Shown here in pieces: positions 47,466 to 59,665 of a stretch of 64,000 nucleotides of DNA. Positions within the stretch are counted from its first letter, which is position 1. Each line of letters opens with the position of its first letter. Source of the DNA: Prostheceraeus crozeri (taxonomy: Eukaryota > Platyhelminthes > Polycladida > Euryleptidae); NCBI GenBank assembly GCA_907163375.1, contig CAJQUW010009257.1, positions 1 through 64,000 of the forward strand, written 5' to 3'. Both the position numbers and the translations under genes were made by a program. The notes beneath the pieces were generated by a model that was given only the letters and a program-made list of their open reading frames with translations, had not been told where the DNA came from and did not search any database.

Positions 47466-48393
47466 ATGAAATCAAAATCTGTGTATTATACCACGTTGCT
47501 AATTTCAAATGTTTTCACATCACCTGATCATGGCTTTGTCCCTCTCCATCACAATCTCCCCATGACGTCATCGCCGAGAATCTGTTACTCGCGGACCGCA
47601 CTGCTGCAACTGCGACATGACTATCCTCTTCCGCGTACACAAAGAAGACGCCTGTTTTTCCACCGCTTGCTGCTTCCCAAGCCTCTTACGTCACCTGTCT
47701 CTTCGCCTAATCAATCCCCATCATCTCCTGACCGGCCCGATCCTGCAGTGAAGCCGTCCTCATCATCTGTCAAGTTACGTAAGCCGAAGTCTCCTGTCTG
47801 TCCAGCTCCGTCAATTCTCCTCTTCAACGCCCGATCCCTCTTCAACAAACTTGACGATTTACGTGTAAGAATTGAGAAATATGACGCTGATGTAGTCGTG
47901 ATTACGGAGTCCTGGCTTGACTCATCAACCTCTGATCCGTCAATCTCCCTACCCGGATATCAATTGGTAAGACAAGACCGAGACTCCAACGGAGGCGGCA
48001 TAGTGTGTTTTTATAAATCAAACTTCAAACTTTCCATCATTAGTGATTGCTATGTCTCTGATATCAAGTCCAACTTTTTATGCTTCCGAATCGAGCAATT
48101 TGATGCCACATTTTTTGTTGTTTATCATCCCTAACTGGGGTAAAGTATCGGCTCATTCGATTGTTTTGGACTTTATTCAAAATCTGATTGATCACAGTCT
48201 CTCGAGCCATTTTATCCTTCTTGGTGACATTAATGACCTGAGACTGTACATTGATGACTTTTTTGTGTTGAACAATATGCAACAGCTTGTGACTATGTCT
48301 ACTCGAGGCAATAACATTCTGGACATCATTGCATCTAATCTTCCGCATAAATTTGAATCCTCTCAGTCTATTTCTAATCTTAGGTCGCTCTGA
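47466..48393 (+). pseudogene. LINE endonuclease domain
   Basis: After a Pro/Ser-rich N-terminal stretch, the EEP-type endonuclease begins ILLFNARSLFNKLDDLRVRI (about 47816) and continues VVVITESWLDSSTSDPSISL (catalytic Glu), PGYQLVRQDRDSNGGGIVCF and FVVYHP to a stop at 48134. It resumes in another frame with FILLGDIND (about 48210) and GNNILDIIASN (about 48310). The domain would nick the target for integration; here it is frameshifted. Confidence 0.8.
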
Positions 48394-48399
48394 TTATAA

Positions 48400-50376
48400 A
48401 GGCATTTTTCTCAAGAGTTCCAATTCCCTAAAACATGTTACCACAACCAAAGTCAAGGTCCGCTATTTCTCTCCCTCTTCCTTTGCTGTGTGCTATCGCT
48501 TCCTCGCTTCAATTGACTGGAATGAGTTCTTTATGCACGTGGTTGATGTTAATGCTGCTGTTGAACATTTCCAGATGTTTGTTCGTTACGTATACCTAAC
48601 CTTCTCGAATGAGAGAACTGTTCGCATGAGGAATGTTGATGCTCCGTGGATGTCCCCATCTTTGAAAGTTCTTTCCGATTCCCGTGACCGTGCCCTCTCT
48701 AGGGGCAATTATGCCAAGTATGTTCGGCTCCGGGAGAGATTTCTTGCTGCGGTTGAGGTTGCCAAGAAGCGGTACTTTTCCCACTTGCACTCCTCCTCCT
48801 CCATTTCTGATATATGGAAATCCATTAATAAACAAATCAAAAGTGTTCGTAATGATGCTCTTGATCAGTCTGTGATAAATGACCTCAACGATCGCTTTCA
48901 TTCTGCTTTCTCATCTCCTGACCTACATTTGTTCAACGATAAACGTTCAGTTCAGAAAACAACGTCTTTCTCAGTCTCTGAGTCGTTGATTGTCAAAATG
49001 ATCAAACAATGTAAGGCTAATTCAGTTGGTCCTGATGAATTACCTGGGTTCTTCGTTCGTTCCTTCGTAGACGTTCTCGCCCAACCTCTCACGATCATTT
49101 ATAATAAGTGCCTTGATAGTGGTGTTTTTCCCAATATTTGGAAGTCTGCCAACGTTATCCCATTCCGAAAAACAAAACCGACTACAGACCTATCTCGATT
49201 CTTCCATTCCTAAGTAAGGTACTTGAACGTCTTATCAGAGATCATGTTCTCCTACCGTCTCTTCGACAGCCGTTCGACCCCCGGCAATTTGGCTTCATAC
49301 CCAATGGATATAGTGGTTGCACTAATGCCTTACTCTCGATTCGCCTCCCAATTCTGCAGCACACCACGCACTGTACAGACAATTACGCTAGAGTGCTCGC
49401 TGTAGATTTTCAAAAGGCATTTGATTCCGTTAGCCACTCCACCCTTCTCTACTCACTGATAAACCACTTCGACTGTAAACCCTTCGTCATCAAGTTCATT
49501 CAAAGCTTCCTCTCGGATCGCTTCCAGCGTGTTTTTAACAACGGCATCGCTGCCGAATGAAGCAGGTTCACAGTGGGGTGCCTCAAGGCTCAATTCTTGG
49601 CCCGATTCTCTTTGTGGCCTTGATTAACGACCTTCCTAAATTCGAAGACACTAGAGTGGTGGCGTATGCGGATGATGTTACGTTGATTTATTTGGGTAGT
49701 GAGAAGTCTGTTGATACTTTCCAGAGTGATGTTGATCAATTTAGTCAGTGGTCCAAAGAGAAAAAACTAACAATCAATTCCAACAAGACAAAAAGCCTTC
49801 TGATATCAAGGAAACTGTGTAACTCCCCCACTTCTGTGTCCAATCTTCCCCCTCTCATTGTTGATGATGTTGTAATTTGAGGATGTTGACAGTTTGAAGA
49901 TTTTGGGTGTCGTCTTCTCAGCTGATGCGAGATGGGAAAAAAACAATTCACTTGTCTGTACGCAAAATGTTGTCGAGCGTTGTCAATAGTTAAGCGCCTG
50001 AAAAAGAACGGCAACCCCGGTCACATTTATTTGGCAAGCATACATCAGTTTCGTGCTCTGCCACATTGTTTTTTGTTGGCCAGTTATTTGTGATGTAAAT
50101 GCCAACCAATTTAAAAAGCTTGTTCGTTTGGATCGCATAGCCCGTAGGTGGGCATCTGTATCTGCAAATGTCCCCAGCCTGCAGAACATGTTAGACAAAT
50201 CATGTGTGAAACTTATACGCAAAATTGCAAGAGACAAAGAGACTCATCCCCTGGCAGATTTTTTCATCACACGCAACCAGAAGACCGGTATTAGACACAC
50301 CAGGCAGCTTCTACCGCTCCGTCGACGCTCTGCCATGTACAATTCCTCCTTTGTAAAGTACTCTGTACATTCATGA
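48400..50376 (+). pseudogene. LINE reverse transcriptase
   Basis: Pieces in order: DAPWMSPSLKVLSDSRDRAL (linker, about 48640); SVGPDELPGFFVR (about 49025) and NIWKSANVIPF (about 49135); after a frameshift DYRPISILPFLSKVLERLIR (about 49180), QFGFIPNGYSG and VLAVDFQKAFDSV (about 49400, first catalytic Asp). A frameshift at about 49555 leads into HSGVPQGSILGPILF and VVAYADDVTLIY (about 49655, YADD active site). Another follows before QFKKLVRLDRIARRW (about 50107) and the stop at 50376. All key catalytic motifs are recognisable, but no continuous frame exists. Confidence 0.88.
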
Positions 50377-50460
50377 ATTTGCCACTGTATTGAATTCCAT
50401 CATGTCATTACCGCCATATGTTTTGACGAATAAAGATCTATTATTATTATTATTATTCAG

Positions 50461-52839
50461 AACGATTTAATCGTTGTGGAATATGATATGTTGCAAAAGC
50501 TACTTTTACATGGCATTTAATGTAATAATAAGATTTCACATATTATAAAATACAAAACCCTCAAAAAATGCTCTTTAAAAAATGGAACCGCTACTGAACA
50601 TGTGTGTGTGTCATGAAATATGAAATGTAAATCTAGAATATGATCTAGAAATAAACATGTGAAATGAAAAAATAGAAATATATTTTCTTTTCGATAAGGA
50701 CATCAGACAACAACTTGCGCTTCTAACATTGTTTCAGCGGTTCTTGAGTCGTCAAAGATATTCACTCTTGAACATTATTGCTTCTGTGATAGGCCTACTT
50801 GTATTTCATCAAATAGGCCTACTTTGAATTTTTATCATGCAATTTTTCGTAAAAATTTTAGTTACCTGACATATTACAATATGCTGAAATATCAGAGCAT
50901 CATCGCTTTTCATATTGGGTGGAATATGAAAACGGAATTTTGATGATCGATTATGCTATGAGTCATTCCATCTTCAGACAACGCCGTTTGACAAACAGTG
51001 CGACTTCCATTAACGTGGTGATGAATGGGTGACTAGTTGATTCGAATTTCAATCCCCATAAAAACTTGACCAGTCAGAGGAATAACACATTGCATTCAAA
51101 TTTTTGCTAACATTTGAATACCCGTAGAATTTTAAATTCATGCTGGAATTTACTTTTGCAATTTCCATCGTTGTTACTTTTTGGACCTAGTCAAATGCAT
51201 GTTTCTTTTAATTTGCTAAACTCACCATCAAACCTTTATATATGTTTATACAAATTGAATGATATTGAACTGAAAAAGATCAGCCAAATTAATGGAGCAC
51301 TGTTCATGTTTAGAAAGTAATGCGATCACTATCAACTGCTGTTATCAATACATCCGTGTGGAAGTGTTTAATGAATTGACACCTGGGATTTTATTTATGC
51401 AAGCTTTATTAAAGTCGACATGCAGTCTCCTAGATTAAAATCTGAGTCGGGTTAGATGCACACAAGATAATCCTTGAGGTCTACATTTAGGCCAATAGTC
51501 AATAGGCCTACAAAGGGTGCGACAATTCAGCTCCCGGAACGGTCAAAATTCTTCGAACTTAGTTATTGAAATTCGCTCAGGAATGTTATCTATTTTTTTC
51601 AATGACAATGTTGAGCACGTCGAGATCATAAGAAAGCATGATGCTATGTGTGACTGAACATTCCGAAATCACTTTTGTAGTATAGTGAAATAAAAGTGTT
51701 TCGTGTCGATATTTTCACAGCAATCTGTTCTATTTTATCGTGTCCAAAGTCACCCCATCCCGGAGTGACTTTGAACCCACAAGATTTTATTTAGAAAAAT
51801 AATGCTGTGACAAATGTTTGATAGAAGTGATTCTTGGTAAGCATGTTGTGCTAATGCAGATGCAACTTTTGATATCAATTGCTGGAAATTTTTCTACTTA
51901 GCAAAAATAATTAAAAATTTGAGTCAATCTTCAAAACTGTTCAAAGACCTACGAAACGAAATTGAATTATAGGACAATTGAGAATTCTCGTGCGTTTTAA
52001 TCTGTAGATAACAAACCATTCATCAGACCATCAAACAATTCCGGAACTTGATCTAGAATTTCAAAATTAATAGGAAATGCCGAATATATGTCATTCAGTT
52101 CACTTCCTATAGCGTTGCCAGCCCAAAAAATTCTTGCATCTTTTGTATATTCTCATCAAAATTAGTCTCAAGCTGATAATCGACTACTAAGTTTATTTAC
52201 TTAGTCAACCGAGACACTTGGTTTAGGAAACATTGTGGCTTGCCTAATTGAATGAAGTAATTAGTGATTGTCTACTTTCTTGCTTCAACGGTGCTATTTC
52301 AGACATCAATATCATGTTGACTCGCGTGGTACTCACTGACTGTCATCATTAACGAGCCGCTCCATTCATCGGACGCAAATGACTAAATATGGAAATAATA
52401 CAAATTTGAAGTTTGGCAGTGAAGGGATAAAACTAACATATTTTTGGAGATGATAACACCGGCATTCTTCCAAATACAAACTTGAAAACACCAGCGTTAA
52501 TACAAGAGAAGCCATTAACTTGTGTGCAGTTCACCGTTCAGAACATTATTTTATCAAACAAATAAGTGTAAGCTGAGTGATATTGTGGCAAATGTCGGAA
52601 TTCGAAAAAAATTATTTCATCTGAAAGCTCATCAAAAGAGTGATTCAATGGTGATAATCTTGATTTTCTATACTGAGAAATTTCGTCTGCAGGCATCAGT
52701 GAATAATTCGAACAAAAATTCATACATGTAAGTCTGCTGACCACAGCTCACCAGAGAACCCAAACGCTCTCCCAATTTAAAGTGCACAGGACAACCTTTT
52801 ACTTGGTACAAAGTCTATTGAAATTGAGCATGTTCATCA
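50461..52839. other. Non-coding stretch, nothing recognised
   Basis: Holds three TAGGCCTA palindromes (about 50790, 50814, 51503) but no domain or element boundary that I can support. Confidence 0.35.
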
Positions 52840-53030
52840 ATGAAAAAATTGCGTCACTTTTCCAGCAACAATTTTTCGGAACAACTTATTAGTTACAACT
52901 CTGATTTCACTTTTACCTCTGTCTGCCTGAAGACGAGCGAAGCGCTCGGAAGCTCGCAACTTAAAAATTCGTCCCGAGATTGGTCTTTTGGAAGTACTAA
53001 TTGGTTGCAATTGTATGGATCTCGGTGAAG
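52840..53030 (+). mobile_element. Penelope-like 3' end relic with hammerhead-like hairpin
   Basis: CTGAAGA at 52927-52933 fits the hammerhead core CUGANGA exactly. A perfect 6-bp hairpin follows (CGAGCG-AAG-CGCTCG), then GGAAGCTC in place of GAAAGCUC. The surrounding frame reads SEALGSSQLKNSSRDWSFGS. This layout resembles 3' ends of Penelope-like elements. The family call is tentative because the endonuclease is absent. Confidence 0.4.
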
Positions 53031-55720
53031 AGGGAGTTTGTCAAACTTATTGGTGTTGTATCTCCTATACATAGCACGAATCTCAAAAACCTTTCATCAT
53101 GATGACACTGACTGATGGCTCATGCTGTCAACTTTCACAAAAAATCATTCGTCTCCTTGTTGAAATCCTTCATCAAAGAAACGGTCTTACACGTTTTTTC
53201 AAGATGCCTACAGACCACAACTGACCACTCATGAAAATGCATTACCTACATGTACACGCCAGATTAATCTTTAGAACACAAGGTTTCATATGGCACATCG
53301 CATATCAAAGTTGAATAACGTCTTCAACACGAAAATTATATTTGAGTTGTGGTTAACCTTTTTAGTGCAATTATTTTTAAAACGGTCTTTGGAGGCCTAC
53401 AGGAGCGATCTAAAAAACCACTTAAATTCGAAAGGCTGAAGCAGATATTAAGAATAGTAGAAGTTATCATGATTTTAGACAATCAAACGCAATATTCATC
53501 TAACACAAAACAAAATTTAAATAGAGATCTATTAGATGAATAAAAATGACGAGAAATGAAAAGAATGACCAGTTGGTAGCGCAAATGAAGATGACTTTTA
53601 AATAATGATTAGGCCCATCGGGTGAAGTTAAATGAATCGCTGACAGCCTGCATGATTTCGCAGTAGAAGAATTTCGACTGAACTGCGACTATTGAAAAAA
53701 GTCTTTCAATTCGAACACCTGCAGAAACCCAGAAATGTGCTAAATCTGAAATCACATGCATGTGTAGCCCATTTGACTTTCATAGCGAACAAACGAAATC
53801 ATGACCAAGATGTTTTGATAATGCAAAAGTGACTATTTAAGTTACATAGTCGATTCAAGTATAAATGTGGTGTTACTTTCGTACTTATTTTATACTTGCT
53901 GTATTTCGCAATGACACATGGAGACTTGGCATAACCTGTAAACAAAATAAGGCATATATTCCATAAGTTCAACAAACTTTCAGACAAGTGATAGAAATTG
54001 ACCAATCATGCTAATAGCGCTCCTGAACAAACTATACACACAGCCACAATTCATTTCTAGCTATACATCAGAATTGTGGCTTATGGTCAACGCAGGGCAC
54101 ATCTCAGGATTTACTGATTTTTTATCACTTCAGGAAAGTCACTCACCTGATGTTTGGCTGCATTTTCGACTTGACCGTAATTCATGCAGAATCAACTGTA
54201 ATAATAAAAGAAACGCTTCCTTGAATAAATCAAACATGTTCATACCATCTGCTCACCATTGAGCTTAAATTTCAATAAAATCCTGAGAACAGAACCGGCC
54301 TGAAGAAACTGAAATCAAAGTTGAATAATTAAGTAATTTTTTGATCAGTCCTGAGATGTGCCCGACCTCATGAATTGCTGACTAACTTATTAATGTGAAA
54401 AAAAACTGAAAAATAAACGTTAACTTACGACTTTTGTTAATGAGCTTTTGTCCTGTCAATTGTTGCACAATAGAAATGCTGTCACGTATATTTGAATTAC
54501 TCTCTTTAAAACATACAGGCATATGCAGGTATATTTTCACGCGTGCAGATGAAACAAAAATTGCAATGTTTGATGATGTGATTTGGTGTCTGGATGAAAT
54601 GAAGAGCGTTTTGGTCCTGAAACATCGATAAACTTTTTATTCTGGAATGTGCAGCCCGTGATTCACTCATGATTCTGCATATCCTCAAGAGATGATCACG
54701 CAACTTGTAAATGCATGACCATGTGCATGACCATAGACAACGGATAAGTCCGATGTCTATGTGCATGACATTGCAAGGAGTCACAGAAATAGCCACCTCT
54801 TTGAATGTGAAGTCATTATTTGTTGAACACTACTTTCTTGCAGTGTTCCCATCAGAATTCAACTTTGTTTACAGCTGTTCAAAGTCATGTTTCTAAGCAC
54901 AGAGCACAGAGATCTCTGGAGTTCCACTTTTTAATTAGCTGAATAAAAAAACCAGCACCAAACTCTGTCTATGACAGCATCCTGTAGCAAAGAGGTTCCT
55001 TGTGCCCACACCAACACTGAAGCAACGGGATAGTTGATGCCATAGACCGTCTCTGCCATAGACAGTTGATACCACGGACATGTTGATACTGATAAATAAA
55101 CAAAAATCAACTAAAAAATCATTTCGATTTTTCCGTGGTGTAGTGCTTTCAACTACACATACAGGAGAAAAGTCAAGAGAAAAGTTCTCATAATCTCTGC
55201 AGCCCAAAAATTTGTAAGCACATCCTCAACAGGGATCGGAAACTATAGACACTCCTAGCAGGAGATGCCATAGATGCTCTTGTACTTATCATAGAAATGA
55301 CATCGAGAAATGACATAGAATATGGCATCTTCTAGATTTCCTCTCCTTCGGCTCCCAGCCTTCCACAATATGAAATCCAATGGCATGCCATATGGACTCC
55401 ATTCGACTCAGTATCGTCTGTTCACGTGTGAGATTTGTTTACATATCTAAAAGAAGACTTATCACAACTCTAACTAAAAAGTGAAAATTCGTCATGTTGA
55501 ATTTCTAAGACATTGAACAACGTATGCAACTTTCTCGACACATTCCTCGACAGATTTCTCGACACTTTTCTCGACACTAAGTTTCGACCAATCACAAACT
55601 TTTCGAAAAATTTAATATTTTATTTTTCTGTTTACATATAATTTACGTACTCAAAACCACGTGATTTCCACGAGGTGGCTTCATGCTTTCTTAATAAAAT
55701 TTACAGAAGGTGACTTGCCC
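53031..55720. other. Non-coding stretch with a TCGACA cluster
   Basis: No coding signal. Four TCGACA-containing units lie at about 55533-55578, similar to motifs in the satellite at 62356-63811. Confidence 0.4.
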
Positions 55721-56202
55721 CACCGGTTCAGGGGCGTCGGAACCGGGGTAGCAGGGTTAGCAGCTGCTACCCTAAATTTGAGTAGGGGGATAGCAAAGTA
55801 TGTCATTTGCTACCCCTGAAATACCGATGCACAAGACATCGGAAAAATTCCTGTAAGCAGGTAGATGAGGATTCAGGAATGTATGCTTGTCATCTATCTC
55901 GAAACTTTGTCAATTCATCAATCAAATGCAACGGTGGACCTTCTTATCAATTATGATGCCGTTGAGAAGAAGAACACACCCAAGGTCTCTCTCCTAATGG
56001 CAAGAATGCGGAATTCCGTTTTCGAAACTGTCTTTTCAGTCGCGATGCCTGGACCATCAAGATCAAGGAAAGCAATAAAAGTCAATGGTTAGCTTTATAT
56101 GACAGAATTGTAGTTCATTTGTAGTTAGATTACCTAACTTTAATTCTAGAAAGAACTAGAAGAAATATCCATCATACGACTAGTTGACTGGTTTTTCTTT
56201 CA

Positions 56203-57077
56203 CTAGAGCTTGCAACCTCGACCAAATCTTTAGGATTTTGACCATATCCCAAAATCCTATTCTTGGGATAATCGGGTATTTGCTCAAATTTATAGCTAGC
56301 ATAAACCTGTGAAACTATGCTCTTATCTTATCACCGATTGTTTGTGTACGCAATAAATCGCTATGAATCTTGAATCTTTTTTTGTATATAACCACATCAT
56401 TTCGCTTCATTAGCATAAATAGTGAATCCTTCACATTTAGATTGAAAACACTGCATGTAGTATTGGATCATAAATATTTACACAGCGAGAAAATGTCGCT
56501 GGGTGAGTGAGCTATAGAACAACAAAAGTGGACTTGTAAGAGAATTTCTGAAGAAATTATACTAAGGAATATAGTACATTAACAAACTATCAAACAAGGT
56601 TAGCAAATCGCGCAAGGTTGACTGTTTTTAGTGCTTGAACTGCAACAGCATTCTACATCCTTTAATACACGATTAAGCATTACAAGGTGAATGCCAATTG
56701 CCAATGCCGACAAATATACCACGAAGTTCCTATTGAATGTAAGTCTACTGTAGTTCTGAATATGAACTTTGAAATATCGGAGTTTTAATGGTACACATTA
56801 ACACAAATTATACTATGTTCATGTTCGACACACTTTTGTAAATGATTTAAACTATCTTTCATCTATTTCATTGGCCAACCTCTACATAAATAGAGGTGAA
56901 TCCCAGAACCTATGCTCAAATTTTTAAAATCACAGGATCAAGATGATTGTATTTCAGCTATGATTTCATTGGCCAACATTTAGATATACATATGTAGATG
57001 TGTACTATTGATGTTCCGGGTTTTATCCATCTTGAATCCCAAAATCAAGAAGGGTCGAGATTTTTTGCAAGCTCTAG
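56203..57077. repeat. Candidate MITE with CTAGAGCTTGCAA inverted ends
   Basis: CTAGAGCTTGCAA (56203-56215) and TTGCAAGCTCTAG (57065-57077) are exact 13-bp inverted repeats. CTCGACC/GGGTCGAG lies just inside both. No TSD could be fixed because of the short palindrome at the tips. It lies upstream of the hAT coding region. Confidence 0.6.
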
Positions 57078-57520
57078 AGATGAATGACCACTTCCCATAA
57101 TGGATTTGAGTTGGTAGTGTGCATCACGCGGTAGGGAATGCATGAGTTCAAAGAATGTGAATTGACATTTCTTAATTTTTTTATCAGTTCATAGCTATAT
57201 AGACAAAAATACAACATTTATCATTCGCAACTTTGCAATGAAACATATCACATACCAGTACGTTAAGTGTGTATGTACATTGTATGTAGCCTATTTGCAG
57301 TTGTGACTATGATTTAAAAATTTGATTTCAAAATAATTGTAGTCGAAATCGAAGAGGACCGTGTAGTTTTTCAACCCTGTGGCACATACGTGTTGTCATC
57401 AAATATTTTTCTGACCTTTCACATCTTTTCCTGACAGGTAAACTAGCGAAATGAAAAGAAAAGGAATTGGTCCGCTTGACAAATTCTTCTTGAAGAGCTC
57501 AAAGAAACAAAAGTAAGTGA

Positions 57521-57768
57521 TTTAATAATTCAATGCCTCTGGCTTTCACGAGGTCCGAAATGATATTTCAATACGCCTTGCTCTTGGCATTGCCATGAAA
57601 AATGGCTTGCCAGATGGGAATCGAACCCATCAGTCCTCGAAATGCTAACGCGGCACGAAGATCACCAAGACTAGCGAAGCACACCCTTCATGATCGTGTC
57701 AAGAGCAAGCATAGCTTTAGCGCTTGCTATCGTTCAAAAAAGGAAAAAAGGAAACGGTTGCCATCGTT
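57521..57768 (-). mobile_element. tRNA-related SINE with 12-bp TSD in the hAT intron
   Basis: The minus strand carries a perfect B box (GGGTTCGATTCCC, about 57610-57625) and an A-box-like CGCTAGTCTTGGTGA about 45 bases before it. An exact 12-base duplication, AAAAGTAAGTGA, flanks the insert at 57509-57520 and 57769-57780. The duplicated target is the 5' splice site of the host hAT transposase exon 1. About 100 bases precede the A box, longer than in a simple tRNA SINE. Confidence 0.7.
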
Positions 57769-58608
57769 AAAAGTAAGTGAACCTATTACACAATCAATAA
57801 CCTATACGTGTCAGAGCATTTTGTAATTCCTATATTTGAGATAATAGATTTTCCATTAGAGACCGTAGTTGATTCCTCAAAATATACGCTGTACTTTTGG
57901 TCCTCCAATCATTAAACACATAGGAAATAACCTTCCTTGTATTCTTTTGCAGGCAGTCTACTGAAGAATTTTCAGTCAACTCATCTGCTGCTACATCGCA
58001 AGACTCCTCAATCTCTTTGACCTGCAATCGCTCCTCTGCTACATCGCAAGACTCTCAATCTCTGTGACCTGTAATCGCTCCTCTGCTACAATCTCAAGAC
58101 TCCTCAAACTCTGAAACCGACCCCCCAGATATTGACTTTCCAAATGAGCCATTTCAACCTGATCAGAATTACAATTTTCCTATTCGTAATGGGCGACGCT
58201 GCCAAGCTAAATGGTTCAAATTGTATAACTGGCTTCATTGTAATGAAAAGTAAGATTCTATTACCTGCTACACCTGTACAAAAGCATATCTACCTAGGCT
58301 TATCCTGCTACCTAAAGAGCAGCTTTCTTGCAAACGGGTTCTCTACTTGGAGCAAAGCAGTCAGCGTTTTATCGAAGCACGAGAAAAGCGATCATCATTT
58401 ACTTGTCCACTCGAAGTTGCTTAGCGCACGGAAATCCACTTCAACAAATGTCCAGCTTTCGCAGGCTACCAGGAAACAACAGAGAGAAGCTTGGGAGGCC
58501 ATGACTGCGATCGTCGGATCAATTCGATATTTGACTGCCGCAGGTCAACCTCTTAGAGGTAGTAGAGAAGAATCTGACGAAATCTCATGCTGTTGCTGAA
58601 GGAGAGAC

Positions 58609-59665
58609 GCAGCCCCGCAGCCAGACGCTGCTCTTAGGGGGGGGGCGACTTTCTGATGAATTTTCTAAAACAAAAATGAACAATGTGCTGCTTTTACATG
58701 ATAGTTTTAAATAATAAAGACGGATACCGACTAGATTGAAATATGAAATTATTTAAGTATATAAAGACTACGTACTTCACATACATGACTGCTGAGTAAT
58801 TGCTGATATGCCAATTATGTACATGTACAACATAAACCGCATAGGCAGATGTTAACGCCAAAAGAAAACAATTCCTGTTCAATAATTAGTTTTTTTCAAA
58901 AGAGCTGAAGTCTACGAGGTCATTTTGAAAAAAGGACTAAAAATTCATCCAAATCCAATGAATTAGCTCGCTCCTTTTCAAATCCCAGGAGAACCAGATT
59001 CGCTTTTCGCTCTTGTGTCATGGAACGTCGCGTAGGAGTGTCAGTTCTTGCTTCAGTAGAAAACTACTTTCACAAGTAGCTGTACTGTTGCCGATCGTAG
59101 AAACGTCTGCCAGCATCTTGTAGACATTGGGAAAGGCGAGCCGTTGCTCATAAATTTCAGTGAGAACTTCTTTGTAGTCGTTATGGTCGGCAATCGGCAA
59201 CTTCCTCTCAAGTAGATTTCTCGCAACCATGAGTTCTGAATCATGTGGTATGATGATACCGATTTTTCTAGAGGTATGAGAGCATGACGAGAAAAAAATT
59301 CGACACCTTTCTTGATGCAGCTGAGGTGCCACCATACAACCATTCGTTATCTTCGAACCGACGCTTGAACTCAAACACGATGACATCGACTACTTCAAAC
59401 ATAATGGATTTCATTTCATTTTCTGATGATAGATCGCATTGTGTATATCCAGCTCCAGTCCGAAAGTAAAACGAAAGTAGTTTTCGGAAATGTGAAGACA
59501 TCAATTTTCATAAATTTTCGTTAACTTAAAAATTATAGTTTCAAAATACAGAAATTATAGTTTCCAGTCCATTTAACCGTATCTTCACCATGATTTCCTA
59601 GGGGGGGGGCGAAAAATTTTGCAGGTGGGGCACCGCCTCCGTGGCCCCCCTTAGCTACGGGCCTG
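58609..59665 (-). mobile_element. 1.06-kb hAT element nested in the transposase gene
   Basis: The left end CAGCCCCGCAGC and right end (reverse complement CAGGCCCGTAGC) are flanked by an exact 8-bp duplication, GAGAGACG, at 58601-58608 and 59666-59673. Removing it rejoins the host frame (...LLLKERR|TNIPVLDSW). Long G/C runs lie near both ends. It carries a minus-strand transposase C-terminus and is an internally deleted copy. Confidence 0.92.
58920..59504 (-). pseudogene. hAT transposase C-terminal fragment
   Basis: Minus-strand frames give HDSELMVARNLLERKLPIAD, YEQRLAFPNVYKMLADVSTI and CESSF, then in another frame SMTQERKANLVLLGFEKERA, with a stop at 58920. This is the dimerisation end of a hAT transposase. 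It is a different lineage from the host gene at 57451-60983 (SMTQER against RCTMIQSR). The N-terminal and core domains are missing. Confidence 0.7.

Larger units (their letters stand above)
47450..50457 (+). mobile_element. CR1/L2/Jockey-group LINE, nearly full coding span, decayed
   Basis: A 3-kb non-LTR element: proline/serine-rich leader, endonuclease, reverse transcriptase, C-terminal region, AATAAA (about 50429) and an (ATT)n tail at 50438-50457. Clade assignment rests on the look of the RT and the microsatellite tail. At least five frame breaks are visible. Confidence 0.85.

Noticed and set aside
57602..57826. 74-codon ORF
   Set aside because: It is the antisense of the tRNA-related SINE; the B box and exact TSD explain the sequence better.
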